The translations under genes and the position numbers were made by a program. From Planctomycetota bacterium (GTDB lineage Bacteria; Planctomycetota; UBA8108; JACQVS01): 64,000 nt of DNA. The notes below the pieces were generated by a model. That model was not told where the DNA came from and searched no databases. It saw only the letters and a program-made list of their open reading frames with translations. Positions within the stretch are counted from its first letter, which is position 1, and the number at the start of each line of letters is the position of its first letter. Positions 8,605 to 16,023 of the stretch are shown here, piece by piece. Location: contig JANQLS010000076.1 of assembly GCA_028280485.1 (NCBI GenBank), forward strand, positions 1-64,000. The letters are read 5' to 3'.

Positions 8605-9807
8605 CTAACCACCAATTCGAGGGGCTTGAAATCGCCCGATTCTTGGAAGTTCACCCACCAACGGTAGGGCGTAATCGATGAAAGCCTGAGAGATATCCGA
8701 TTCATCTTTTAAGATGAATTCTTCATCGAGATGTCGAGTGTGCTTGGCGACGGTTTTTAATGGAGTGACAAACGTTTCACTCGCGTAGTCTTTGCCGTCG
8801 GAAATTCTTCGAATAGCGATAGAGCCACTGGCGTGCTCACCCGACAAGGCGGCGCGAACAGCGTGGGCCCCGACTTCACGAGCTTCGCGACTGTCGACGT
8901 CCGAGGTGACGGTGGGATAGCACCGTTGGAGATAGCCGAAAGTGTCGGCTCTCACTCTTTCGATCTTCAAGTTCTTTTTGACGATCGAAGTGAGGTAGTC
9001 GCCCAAGGCTCCCGTTCCTGAAAGTTGAACGTTACCGTGTGAATCTTTTTCGTCGCTTTGGAAGATCGGGTTGCCATCGGCATCTTGAATTCCTTCGCTC
9101 ACCGCGATCAAGCAATTGGAATGTTTACTGAGGACACGTTCGATGTCGGCTAAGAACTTTTCTTGGCTGAAATCGACTTCAGGGACGTAAACCAAGTGGG
9201 GGCCATCGTTGTCATGCTGCCTTCCTAAGACGCTCGCGGCAGTTAAGAATCCAGCGTGACGTCCCATGACTACATTGATTTTGACTCCAGGTAAGGATCG
9301 GTTATCCAAGTTGTCACCCATGAAGGCCAATGCGACGAAACGAGCCGCAGTTCCAAATCCGGGACAGTGGTCGGTGACTAAGAGATCGTTATCGATCGTC
9401 TTGGGGATATGGAAGACTCGAAGGTCGTAGTTGTCTTCTTCGGCAACGGTTTGCAGGATGTGAGCCGTCTCGGCGCTGTCGTTTCCGCCGACATAGAAGA
9501 AGTAGCGAACGTCGTGTTTTTGTAAGTTCTTAAAGATGGCTCGGCAATCTTCGACCGTCGGCTTCATGCGGACGGAACCGAGGGCAGCCGATGGTGCTTG
9601 AGCGATGAGTTCTAGGTTTTCATCGCTTTCTTTGAACAGATCGATGAAGTCTTCTTTGAGAACTCCCTTCACTCCGTGAACGGCTCCGTAGAAATTGACG
9701 ATCCCATCCTGGGTTTTTCCTTCGAGGATCGCACCAACTAAGCTTTGATTAATGACGCAGGTGGGGCCTCCAGATTGGCCGATTGCTGCATTTCCTTTAA
9801 GAGTCAT
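8605..9807 (-). CDS. 6-phosphofructokinase (probably PPi-dependent)
   Basis: About 400 residues from the ATG at 9807. This start is preferred over a GTG at 9846 because AGGA lies 8 nt upstream and the protein then opens at the P-loop region (GQSGGPT). The family is shown by GGNDS, PKTIDNDL, the MGRHAGF block and EGIQD. PKTIDND is the fructose-6-phosphate/base motif. The residue after the first Asp/Asn of GGxD distinguishes phosphoryl donors: Gly goes with ATP, Asp with PPi. Here it is Asp, suggesting pyrophosphate as donor. The preceding position is Asn rather than Asp, which is a variation. It catalyses phosphorylation of fructose 6-phosphate in glycolysis, reversibly if PPi-dependent. An 8-bp palindrome lies 37 bp upstream of the ATG. 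Confidence 0.85.
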   Translation of the reverse strand: MTLKGNAAIGQSGGPTCVINQSLVGAILEGKTQDGIVNFYGAVHGVKGVLKEDFIDLFKESDENLELIAQAPSAALGSVRMKPTVEDCRAIFKNLQKHDVRYFFYVGGNDSAETAHILQTVAEEDNYDLRVFHIPKTIDNDLLVTDHCPGFGTAARFVALAFMGDNLDNRSLPGVKINVVMGRHAGFLTAASVLGRQHDNDGPHLVYVPEVDFSQEKFLADIERVLSKHSNCLIAVSEGIQDADGNPIFQSDEKDSHGNVQLSGTGALGDYLTSIVKKNLKIERVRADTFGYLQRCYPTVTSDVDSREAREVGAHAVRAALSGEHASGSIAIRRISDGKDYASETFVTPLKTVAKHTRHLDEEFILKDESDISQAFIDYALPLVGELPRIGRFQAPRIGG

Positions 9808-9843
9808 CACTAAATCCTGTGAATGTGAGTCGAGATAGATTCC

Positions 9844-9865
9844 CACTTGAGACCTTTCTCAAGTG
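9844..9865. promoter_or_regulatory. Perfect 8-bp palindrome upstream of phosphofructokinase
   Basis: CACTTGAG (9844-9851) and CTCAAGTG (9858-9865) flank a 6-nt spacer, just upstream of the phosphofructokinase start on the minus strand. This is operator-like or a 5'-UTR hairpin; the role is inferred from position only. Confidence 0.4.
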
Positions 9866-10076
9866 TTCAGTCGAGGCAACCCCGCTTCTTATCCCGTAAT
9901 TGGCGCACTTTTGAGGGTGCGGCTCGGCCGAGGTCGAGTGGGTCGGGATTGGACTGTCGGGATCATTCAAGTGGGGGAGATTCGACTGGAGCCCACTTTT
10001 ACCAAACGGGAAATAGTAATGGAATAGCAGAACGAATTGAAGCTTAAAGAAGGGGAGTGAAATCTCCGGCAGAGAT

Positions 10077-10289
10077 GGCTAATTAATAGCCGGAAATAAG
10101 GGAGAGAGGTCCATTGTGGCTAATTTATAGCCGTCTCCGGTTGAACACTTGGCTAAATCTTAGCCGCATGCTGTAAGCTTTTATATGTTAATTGTTTAGA
10201 AGTTTTTTGTGCGGTGGATAGGGCGCATTGGAGGAAGCTTACTTCTGTTTGAACCTTGTGATCATTCTCATCGCGGCTAAATTATAGCC
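10077..10289. promoter_or_regulatory. Cluster of four GGCTA-N5-TAGCC palindromes
   Basis: Sites at 10077-10091, 10118-10132, 10151-10165 and 10275-10289. All are exactly 15 bp with invariant GGCTAA left and TAGCC right ends and a variable AT-rich centre. Ten fixed bases recurring four times in 213 bp is far above chance for 64 kb. They precede the folded RNA candidate at 10380-10815. They could be binding sites of a dimeric regulator, or serial mini-hairpins in a transcript. No coding sequence is seen in 9866-10380. Confidence 0.6.
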
Positions 10290-10379
10290 GTTGTGATTTA
10301 TGGTGAATTCACCCGTATCTTGAATTTAATAATTATAAGTGTTTTTTTCATAACATCTTAAGAATGTTCCGGGAATTCT

Positions 10380-10815
10380 CGGAGTCCCTTGGTACAGAGC
10401 TTGCAATATAGGCCGGCATACTTGAGAACGCAACTGAGAGGATTTAGGATCACAATCCTGCGCTTAAGGGTTAGAGCGCTCCTCTCTATCGAAAGGGTAA
10501 ACTCAAGGTAGGGTTTTTTGGGTTGGGTACAGCAGGGGTAGGTGAGATTGTGGGCGCTCCAAGTGGATTGGGTGGATCCAAGAGTGTTTACTTAAAGCAC
10601 CATGCTTTTTTAAACAAACGGCTGTACTAAACGGGTAGGTAGGACTCAAGGCTTGGACCTTGAGATTTAGGGTGAGAACTTGGCTTTCAAGTCGAAAGGG
10701 GAGCCAAGGGCTAAAATAGAGGAGGCGAGGTACTCACGTACCCCATTTCTCCTTTTACTTGCTTCATTTCTTACGGAAGGGCGCCAAGCTTCTAGGCGCC
10801 CTTGCTTTTTTTTAT
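10380..10815 (+). ncRNA. Candidate large structured RNA ending in an intrinsic terminator
   Basis: There is no credible ORF, but many exact pairings lie in order. A three-way junction is closed by GAGAGGA (10436-10442)/TCCTCTC (10480-10486) and holds AGGAT/ATCCT (10446-10459) and GCGCT/AGCGC (10460-10479) with no unpaired base between them. GTACAGC (10527-10533)/GCTGTAC (10621-10627) encloses GTTTA/TAAAC plus AAAGC/GCTTT (10586-10615). Then come CTCAAGG/CCTTGAG (10645-10664), CTTGGCT/AGCCAAG (10679-10708) and GGTAC/GTACC (10729-10742). The terminator at 10779-10813 fixes the strand. I recognise no RNase P, tmRNA, SRP or known riboswitch signature. The 5' end is a guess. Confidence 0.55.
10779..10813 (+). 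terminator. Rho-independent terminator
   Basis: GGGCGCC (10779-10785) pairs with GGCGCCC (10795-10801), followed by TTGC and a run of eight T (10806-10813). It ends the folded RNA candidate on the plus strand. Confidence 0.85.
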
Positions 10816-11360
10816 AGCGACTCCGAAACGTATTCTCTGTTCAAATATTCCCCCCTTCACTTTGCTGATCGCCCCTAATAATTGAACATCGACCTTTCTG
10901 AATCCACAGATTCATTCCCCAATCGATTCCCTTAAGTTCATTATTAATCTACTTTATCTAAGGGCTTCCCCTAGATTGGCCATAATGTTGGAAACTTTTT
11001 TCTATCTAGTTTTCGTTCTCTATAAAGTAAATTGATATCTGACCAATTCTGAGCAACTTATTATTTGCGGGGCCATAAATAGCCTCTTATACTCAAGGTA
11101 AGTTGTTTGTTGGTTTTCCCTACAATATTTCTATTTCTTCCCAATTCTTCGAATGGGAAGACTTCAAAGGGAGTTTCTTCAAATGGAACTTCTTCAAATA
11201 GAAAGAGGGGGGGGATCGATAAGAAACGATCGAAAAGAAGACGACTCTCTTAAATTAAAATACATTCAACATTTGCTTGATCAACGTGGAATTTCAGCGG
11301 AATTTTAAACGGACGGCGCCGACTCCCCAAGATATTGAATAATAACGGGCTTTTGACTGA
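10814..11360. other. AT-rich gene-free stretch
   Basis: No ORF with a credible start or family resemblance was seen on either strand. The only clear structure is the 15-bp tandem array at 11147-11206, followed by a run of eight G. Confidence 0.5.
11147..11206. repeat. 15-bp tandem repeat, four imperfect units
   Basis: Four contiguous 15-bp units all start with CTTCRAA: CTTCGAATGGGAAGA, CTTCAAAGGGAGTTT, CTTCAAATGGAACTT and CTTCAAATAGAAAGA. It lies in non-coding DNA between two folded segments. It could be slippage-born or serial protein-binding sites. Confidence 0.7.
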
Positions 11361-11648
11361 CAGACCTCTAAGCCTTTTTGAGGCCTAACGAGGTAAAAAG
11401 GGAGTTACTAATTTCGGAAAATACAGATCTCTGCATCTTAGTCCTACCTACAATAAAAATGGATCTGATTTGAACGAGACTGACGAAGTCTCTCTCATTT
11501 GTCTTAAGACTATTTTTCACCACTAAAATTAAAAATTTAACGGTAATAAGAAGATCATTCTTCCGTTATTACGGAAGAAACTCACTTGTTTCATTTTTTT
11601 CTCCTCGTTTGTACCCCCTCGTGAAACCTTTCGCGGGGGGGTTTTTTT
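11360..11648 (+). ncRNA. Candidate structured leader/RNA with alternative hairpins and terminator
   Basis: ACCTC/GAGGT (11364-11394) encloses GCCT/AGGC. GAGACT/AGTCTC (11476-11492) forms a tight hairpin. GTAATAAGAAG (11543-11553) can pair with CTTC-CG-TTATTAC (11560-11572), while CTTCCGT (11560-11566) can instead pair with ACGGAAG (11571-11577). The two pairings compete for the same bases. A C5/G7 stem followed by T7 closes the segment at 11614-11648. Competing hairpins before a terminator are typical of attenuators, but no ligand motif is recognised. The next gene (CotH-like) starts about 360 bp downstream. Confidence 0.45.
11614..11648 (+). terminator. Rho-independent terminator
   Basis: CCCCC (11614-11618) pairs with the run of seven G (11635-11641), with partial extension through TCG/CGC, followed directly by seven T. 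Confidence 0.75.
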
Positions 11649-11689
11649 GGGCAACTATTTCACTTTTGAAGAACCACCTGAATGCGTAT

Positions 11690-11831
11690 TGATCCCTCGC
11701 AAAAGCTTCGGGCTTGGAAGGTTTGCTCTTCGTTTAGGGCTATGCGGTAGATTCTAGAGTGAGCTTTGCTGTCGGTATTGTTTTTAAAGCAAGTACACGC
11801 CCACCAAGCCCGAAGCTTTAGCGAGGGATCA
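11690..11831. repeat. REP-like palindromic element
   Basis: Inverted arms of about 28 bp: 11690-11717 (TGATCCCTCGC...GCTTCGGGCTTGG) and 11804-11831 (its complement with one mismatch). They flank an 86-bp spacer. It resembles in style, not in sequence, the GCCCGGAGCG elements elsewhere in the window and is related to the GCCCGAAGCG palindrome at 62884-62944. Confidence 0.75.
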
Positions 11832-12011
11832 TCAGAACTCCCACCGACTTAGAATCGAACTGATTACAAATCACTATCTCATTACGCCGTGAATAAAAGG
11901 TAAAAAAATAAGCCTACCAATATCACTGAAATCCCATCTATGATGAGGGGACTCCAATATATAGCTTCAAGGCAATTTCTCTCCCTCCCAAAAAACATGA
12001 CTTACTTTGAT

Positions 12012-13733
12012 ATGAAAAAAATCTCTATCATTCCCATTACCTCTCTCTTTGTCGTTTTATTAGGCTCTCAACTTCTCTCCGATGAAAGCATTGAAGGAAA
12101 GTCCTTAAGTGAAAAATTGTTTCAACAGGACCATCTATTAAAGGTCGAGATCAAAGTCTCTGACTCGGATTGGGAAAAGCTGTCGACTGAAACTCGTCGC
12201 ATGATCGATGCTTTCAAAAAAACTCCTCCTGAACGACCGTATAATTATTACCCAGCTCAAGTCACCATCGACGGAGTGACCTTTGAGAAGGTGATGATTC
12301 GTAAGAAGGGGCTCGTAGGAAGCCTGAGTGAAACTCGCCCTTCACTAAAGGTCAAGTTTGAAGCTGAAGAGAGGAACTCTAAAGGCTTGCCGGTGTCTCG
12401 ATTGACCCTCAATAACAATGTACAAGATCCGTCTATCTCTAGTCAGTTCTTGTTCTACGATCTTTTTAAACGGGTGGGGCTGCCTGCTCCGCGATGTAAT
12501 CTGGCGAAGGTGACGGTCAATGGAAAATCTTTAGGGATTTACTCGAATGTGGAATCTATTAAGAAGGCATTTATAGAGCGCAGTTTTAGTGATTCTTCCG
12601 GGGTTATGTACGAAGGAACGGTCGCCGATCTTTTCCCGGGTCGTCTTCAACGTTTTGAGATTAAACGGGATCCCAAGGGTAGGGGCTTAGCTCCATTAGA
12701 AGAGCTGACTCAAGTGCTACACGCCAAAGAGCCCAGTCTTCAAAAAATTTCTGAACATGTCGACTTAGATGCGTTTAGAAAATTTTGGGTTTTAGAATCG
12801 ATGGGGTCTTGTTGGGATGGCTATTCGAGTAATCAAAACAATTACTTTATGTACCACAATCCCAAAAACTCGAAACTCTACTGGATTCCCTGGGGGGCTG
12901 ATGCCGTATTTCAAAAAGCTCCTCCGCTCCCCTTTTTGCCGAACCCACCCGTATCGATCCATCCTTTTTCTAAATTAGCTCACACCCTTTACCAGTTGGA
13001 GGCAGAGCGGGAATTAGTTAAGAAAACGATCAAAGAGTTTTTTGAAACCGTTTGGTCAGAAAAGGTCTTTACAGAGAAAATCGAGCTCATCGAGTCTTTG
13101 GCTCAAGATCACGTTCACCCGGATCAAAAAAAGTTCAGTGAGAGCCAAAAGAATGTTTTGAAGTTTATCAAGAATCGAAAATCAAAAGTTTTGGCGGAGA
13201 TGGAAGAGTGGCCTTTGGATGTTTCAGAATCCTTGAGAGTGCCCGTTTATTCCAAGCTGGTCGGAAAGATAGAAGGAACTTTCGAAACGAATTGGAGCAA
13301 TAAAAACGTCGTTAATCCGATGAATGAAGGCAAGGCAACTCTTCATTTAGAGTATGAAGGAGAGAAGATCGAGCTTAAAAAAATGGGGGTGAGTGCAGAG
13401 CCTTACAACCAAGGATTCGGGCAGGTGAAGGGAGATGTAAATAAAGTTCCCCCGGGGCTCGCCTTCATGGGGATCAGAAAATCCAATAACCAATGGATCA
13501 CCATTAAGTTGATCTTCAAAATGAAAGAGTTTAAGCCAAGTTCAAAAGACGCCGGCAACGAAGATAGTGGCAGTGTGGTAGAGGGGTTTTTTATCGAAGG
13601 ATTTAACTTCTTTAATTTTGAAGCTTACCGCTCAGTTCAAGGCAAGGTCACTCTCAAGGAAGCCAAGAGAGAAGATGGTGCTCCTGTAGCCGGAAAAATT
13701 CATGTAGAGATCTTCCAATGGACCACAGACTAG
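12012..13733 (+). CDS. Exported CotH-like kinase family protein
   Basis: 573 residues from the ATG at 12012, chosen because it begins a signal peptide (MKKISIIPITSLFVVLLG); an in-frame ATG 72 nt upstream would bury it. The CotH domain occupies about residues 45-330: strands around VTIDGVTFEKVMIRKKG, LTLNNNVQDPS, then GIYSNVES and YWIPWGADAVF. CotH proteins are atypical protein kinases first known from Bacillus spore coats; exported bacterial homologues are widespread and mostly uncharacterised. A C-terminal beta-rich region (about 410-570) has no recognised family. No ribosome binding site is evident at any start. It is convergent with the dockerin-type gene. Confidence 0.85.
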   Translation: MKKISIIPITSLFVVLLGSQLLSDESIEGKSLSEKLFQQDHLLKVEIKVSDSDWEKLSTETRRMIDAFKKTPPERPYNYYPAQVTIDGVTFEKVMIRKKGLVGSLSETRPSLKVKFEAEERNSKGLPVSRLTLNNNVQDPSISSQFLFYDLFKRVGLPAPRCNLAKVTVNGKSLGIYSNVESIKKAFIERSFSDSSGVMYEGTVADLFPGRLQRFEIKRDPKGRGLAPLEELTQVLHAKEPSLQKISEHVDLDAFRKFWVLESMGSCWDGYSSNQNNYFMYHNPKNSKLYWIPWGADAVFQKAPPLPFLPNPPVSIHPFSKLAHTLYQLEAERELVKKTIKEFFETVWSEKVFTEKIELIESLAQDHVHPDQKKFSESQKNVLKFIKNRKSKVLAEMEEWPLDVSESLRVPVYSKLVGKIEGTFETNWSNKNVVNPMNEGKATLHLEYEGEKIELKKMGVSAEPYNQGFGQVKGDVNKVPPGLAFMGIRKSNNQWITIKLIFKMKEFKPSSKDAGNEDSGSVVEGFFIEGFNFFNFEAYRSVQGKVTLKEAKREDGAPVAGKIHVEIFQWTTD

Positions 13734-13768
13734 GTGAGCGAGTGGTTTGTTGGGGGGAGAATGGGCTC

Positions 13769-15085
13769 TCAATCCACCGTGCAGTTGGAGAGCTGGTCTC
13801 GAGTGCGATCAATTCCTAAGTAGGGGAAGGGAGCTTTTGGAGCTTGTCCCCCGAGATAGAGATATTGAGCTAAATGGATGGGATCCGTAATATCGATGTT
13901 GGAGTCATCATTGACATCGAGCGGTTTTTCACACTGGATGGGCTCGGAAAGAAACAGGTATTTCAGAAGTTTCACCGTATCTGAAATGTCGACCGTGTGG
14001 TCTCGGGTGACATCGCCTCTCACGAAGAATTTACCTTCTTCATGAACGTAAACGGCGGTTCCTTTTCGGTCGATCATCGGTAGATGAGAGTTCCCCAAAA
14101 TACTGAACTCATTCACGACGGATGGATGGTTTTCGGTGATCCCCGGGATGGTTTTCATTTGGAGATAGAACTTATCACCCGGCTGAGCATCTTTGGTGAT
14201 GGAGAAATGAAGGTTGGCAACCGGAGCATCGCAGCCGCTCGGGATGGTGTTGCCTTCAAAGGGGGCGGTGTACTCCATGAAGGCTGAAAAAGAAAAATAA
14301 CCTTCATCGATCCGGCTATTCGCTTTGAGGATCCAATCCGGCTTGTGGACGGAAAGAATCGTATTCTCGAAGGTCACCCTTTCGAACCGAAGCAGTTTGG
14401 GGTCGGCAAAAAAGCTCAATGTCAGACCATCGACGGGAAGTTCGTTTCTCAGAAGAACTTTGATTTCGATATTCTCTTGGCCAGGGAAGACATCTAATGT
14501 TCGATCTAAGAATCGAACGAAGTCTAAATCTTGCCCCAGTTCATTGAGACCATCGCAGCCCAAATTAAAAATGTTGTCGATCTTGTCTTGTTGGATTTTT
14601 TCTAGCTTCTTATGGTGGTCCTCGATGGCCCGAGCTGCTTGATGGTTGCCTATAGCAAGGGGAGAAGGCGTACTGCAATCGAGGGCGTCATCGGTGAGGT
14701 CGTAACCGGGATTCGGATAGGGGTGTTTGGGGAATCCGGATCCGTAAAAGATGAACGACAGCAAGTTGATGATGTCACTGTTCTCTAAATCACCAGAATC
14801 GTTGAAATCCCCGGCATCTTTACATTTTGGGGGGGCGGGGCTGATGTAAAGGAAGCGCAGAATCGAATAAATATCGGCGAAACTGACGATACCATCAGCA
14901 TTGGCGTCTCCGCGGACGAATGCATTTCGAGGAGTGTTATCGGGTTCATAAAAGACATGCCCATTACCGACCTCTTGGCTGAAGAGGGGGCTTGTCGATG
15001 TAATGAAACTGAGCGTAGAGAGATTGAAATAGACCAGAAATCCCAAAAGTACTAAGCCGGTAGACAGCTTAGATGGGGTGTACAT
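13769..15085 (-). CDS. Exported protein with two dockerin-type repeat pairs and a cohesin-like middle
   Basis: 438 residues from the ATG at 15085, which puts the signal peptide (LSTGLVLLGFLVYFNLSTL) at the N-terminus. First EF-hand-like dockerin pair at about residues 60-135 (RGDANADGIVSFADI, then GDFNDSGDLENSD). The middle, about 180-325, resembles a cohesin/beta-sandwich (VFPGQENIEIKVLLRNE). Second dockerin pair at the C-terminus (RGDVTRDHTVDISDT, DVNDDSNIDITDP). Such proteins are typical of planctomycetes; partners are unknown and there is no evidence for a cellulosome. An ATG 45 nt upstream is less likely. Confidence 0.8.
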   Translation of the reverse strand: MYTPSKLSTGLVLLGFLVYFNLSTLSFITSTSPLFSQEVGNGHVFYEPDNTPRNAFVRGDANADGIVSFADIYSILRFLYISPAPPKCKDAGDFNDSGDLENSDIINLLSFIFYGSGFPKHPYPNPGYDLTDDALDCSTPSPLAIGNHQAARAIEDHHKKLEKIQQDKIDNIFNLGCDGLNELGQDLDFVRFLDRTLDVFPGQENIEIKVLLRNELPVDGLTLSFFADPKLLRFERVTFENTILSVHKPDWILKANSRIDEGYFSFSAFMEYTAPFEGNTIPSGCDAPVANLHFSITKDAQPGDKFYLQMKTIPGITENHPSVVNEFSILGNSHLPMIDRKGTAVYVHEEGKFFVRGDVTRDHTVDISDTVKLLKYLFLSEPIQCEKPLDVNDDSNIDITDPIHLAQYLYLGGQAPKAPFPYLGIDRTRDQLSNCTVD

Positions 15086-15452
15086 ATTTCTTCTGGTTAA
15101 ATAGCAACGCCTCAATAGAAAGCTTCGCATGTTCCCCTACCCTTGTTGGATTAGCAAAACCTATTGATCAACTATGGTGACCTAAAAATTGAACTTAAAA
15201 TAAAATGTGGTGGATCGAGCTTTGAGAATTTTCATTTGCTCGTCAGTAGCCCGTCACAAGCTCTTAGATGGAAAATGGAGCTCAACGGGGGCCTTTTGAA
15301 CCCTGACCACAGTAGCGATGATAAGTACGGATGGAACCCCCGTCAAATAACAAGTTTAGGCAAATTGAGTAAATTTATTTCTCTTGATTATTCTGGCAAT
15401 AAATTGAGGCAGATTTGCTCCATGCACTCTGGAATAGATTGCCTTTAGGCAT
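15086..15452. other. Intergenic region without credible gene
   Basis: This separates the dockerin-type gene start from the minus-strand terminator at 15453. A 94-codon plus-strand frame (15164-15448) is present but has no family resemblance, so I do not call it. Confidence 0.5.
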
Positions 15453-15488
15453 AAAAAAACCCTGAAGATAGCAAGCTAACTCCAGGGT
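15453..15488 (-). terminator. Rho-independent terminator (minus strand)
   Basis: CAGGGT (15483-15488) and ACCCTG (15459-15464) form the stem, read on the minus strand, with an inner AGC/GCT pairing. It is followed on that strand by a run of seven T (plus-strand A 15453-15459). Confidence 0.75.
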
Positions 15489-16000
15489 ACTCGTTCCATC
15501 AGAAAAGCCACGATGTGGGTAGGGTAGCATCGGACTTTTCTCGTAAGCTCATGGTGTTTGTGGGATGCCTTTCCTCGTTTGCACCCCCTTACCCCCTCGG
15601 ATTCCCCTGGGTAGCGGGCTTGGAACACTACCTTGTAATTAATACTAACTTCTCAGGGTAGGAATTGAGTTGCTAGCATGTCCTCAAGGGTTTCCTCAGT
15701 AGGCATCAACATAAGCTCACCCAGCTAATGCAATACGTGTGCCGTAAGAGATCTATAAATTCGTCTGAGCTCTTAATGCATTTAACCGTAGGGCTTTATG
15801 GATTTTGGGTGGTTTTGGAATAATTTTAAACCCTCAGACTTCCCGACTGGGCTTTACAAGCCAATCCACTGACATGGATCAAATGTTCTAGGTCGGGGGA
15901 ATCTTCCTTCAGAGAGATGCGGTGAGATTTTGGTTTAGGCCGCTTTTAAACCTAGTGGAGTTTCACTATCACTCGCTCAAGCGTAGGGCTTGAGGGAGAG
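15489..16000 (-). ncRNA. Candidate structured RNA or long structured 3' UTR
   Basis: About 500 nt without an ORF lie between the end of the kinase-activator gene and a minus-strand terminator. Exact pairings include CTCAAG/CTTGAG at 15974-15992. A three-way junction is closed by CCCGAC (15842-15847)/GTCGGG (15892-15897) with GGCTT/AAGCC (15850-15862) and ATCCA/TGGAT (15864-15879). There is also GGTTTA/TAAACC near 15932-15952, and a hairpin GAAAAG..CGATG / CATCG..CTTTTC (15502-15540). The strand is inferred from the terminator. It could be an independent RNA or the 3' end of the kinase mRNA. No known RNA family was recognised. Confidence 0.45.
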
Positions 16001-16023
16001 GAATTCCCCTAAAAGAAAATAGG

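Noticed and set aside
9847..10047. 66-codon plus-strand frame
   Set aside because: Arg/Ser-rich composition without features; it overlaps the palindrome upstream of phosphofructokinase.
10380..10815. RNase P, tmRNA, SRP or 6S RNA
   Set aside because: No GAGGAAAGTCC-type core, no CCA-ending tRNA-like domain and no SRP domain IV tetraloop pattern were found.
15164..15448. 94-codon plus-strand frame
   Set aside because: No ribosome binding site, domain or conserved pattern; it sits in gene-free DNA upstream of a divergent gene.
15531..15545. RNase P-like GAGAAAAGTCCG on the minus strand
   Set aside because: Only about 80 nt remain before the terminator, far too short for the rest of RNase P RNA, and the motif has an altered base.
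11603..15589. Shared 17-mer CCTCGTTTGYACCCCCT near 11603 and 15573
   Set aside because: One mismatch over 17 bases is expected by chance several times in 64 kb, and the surrounding sequence does not align.
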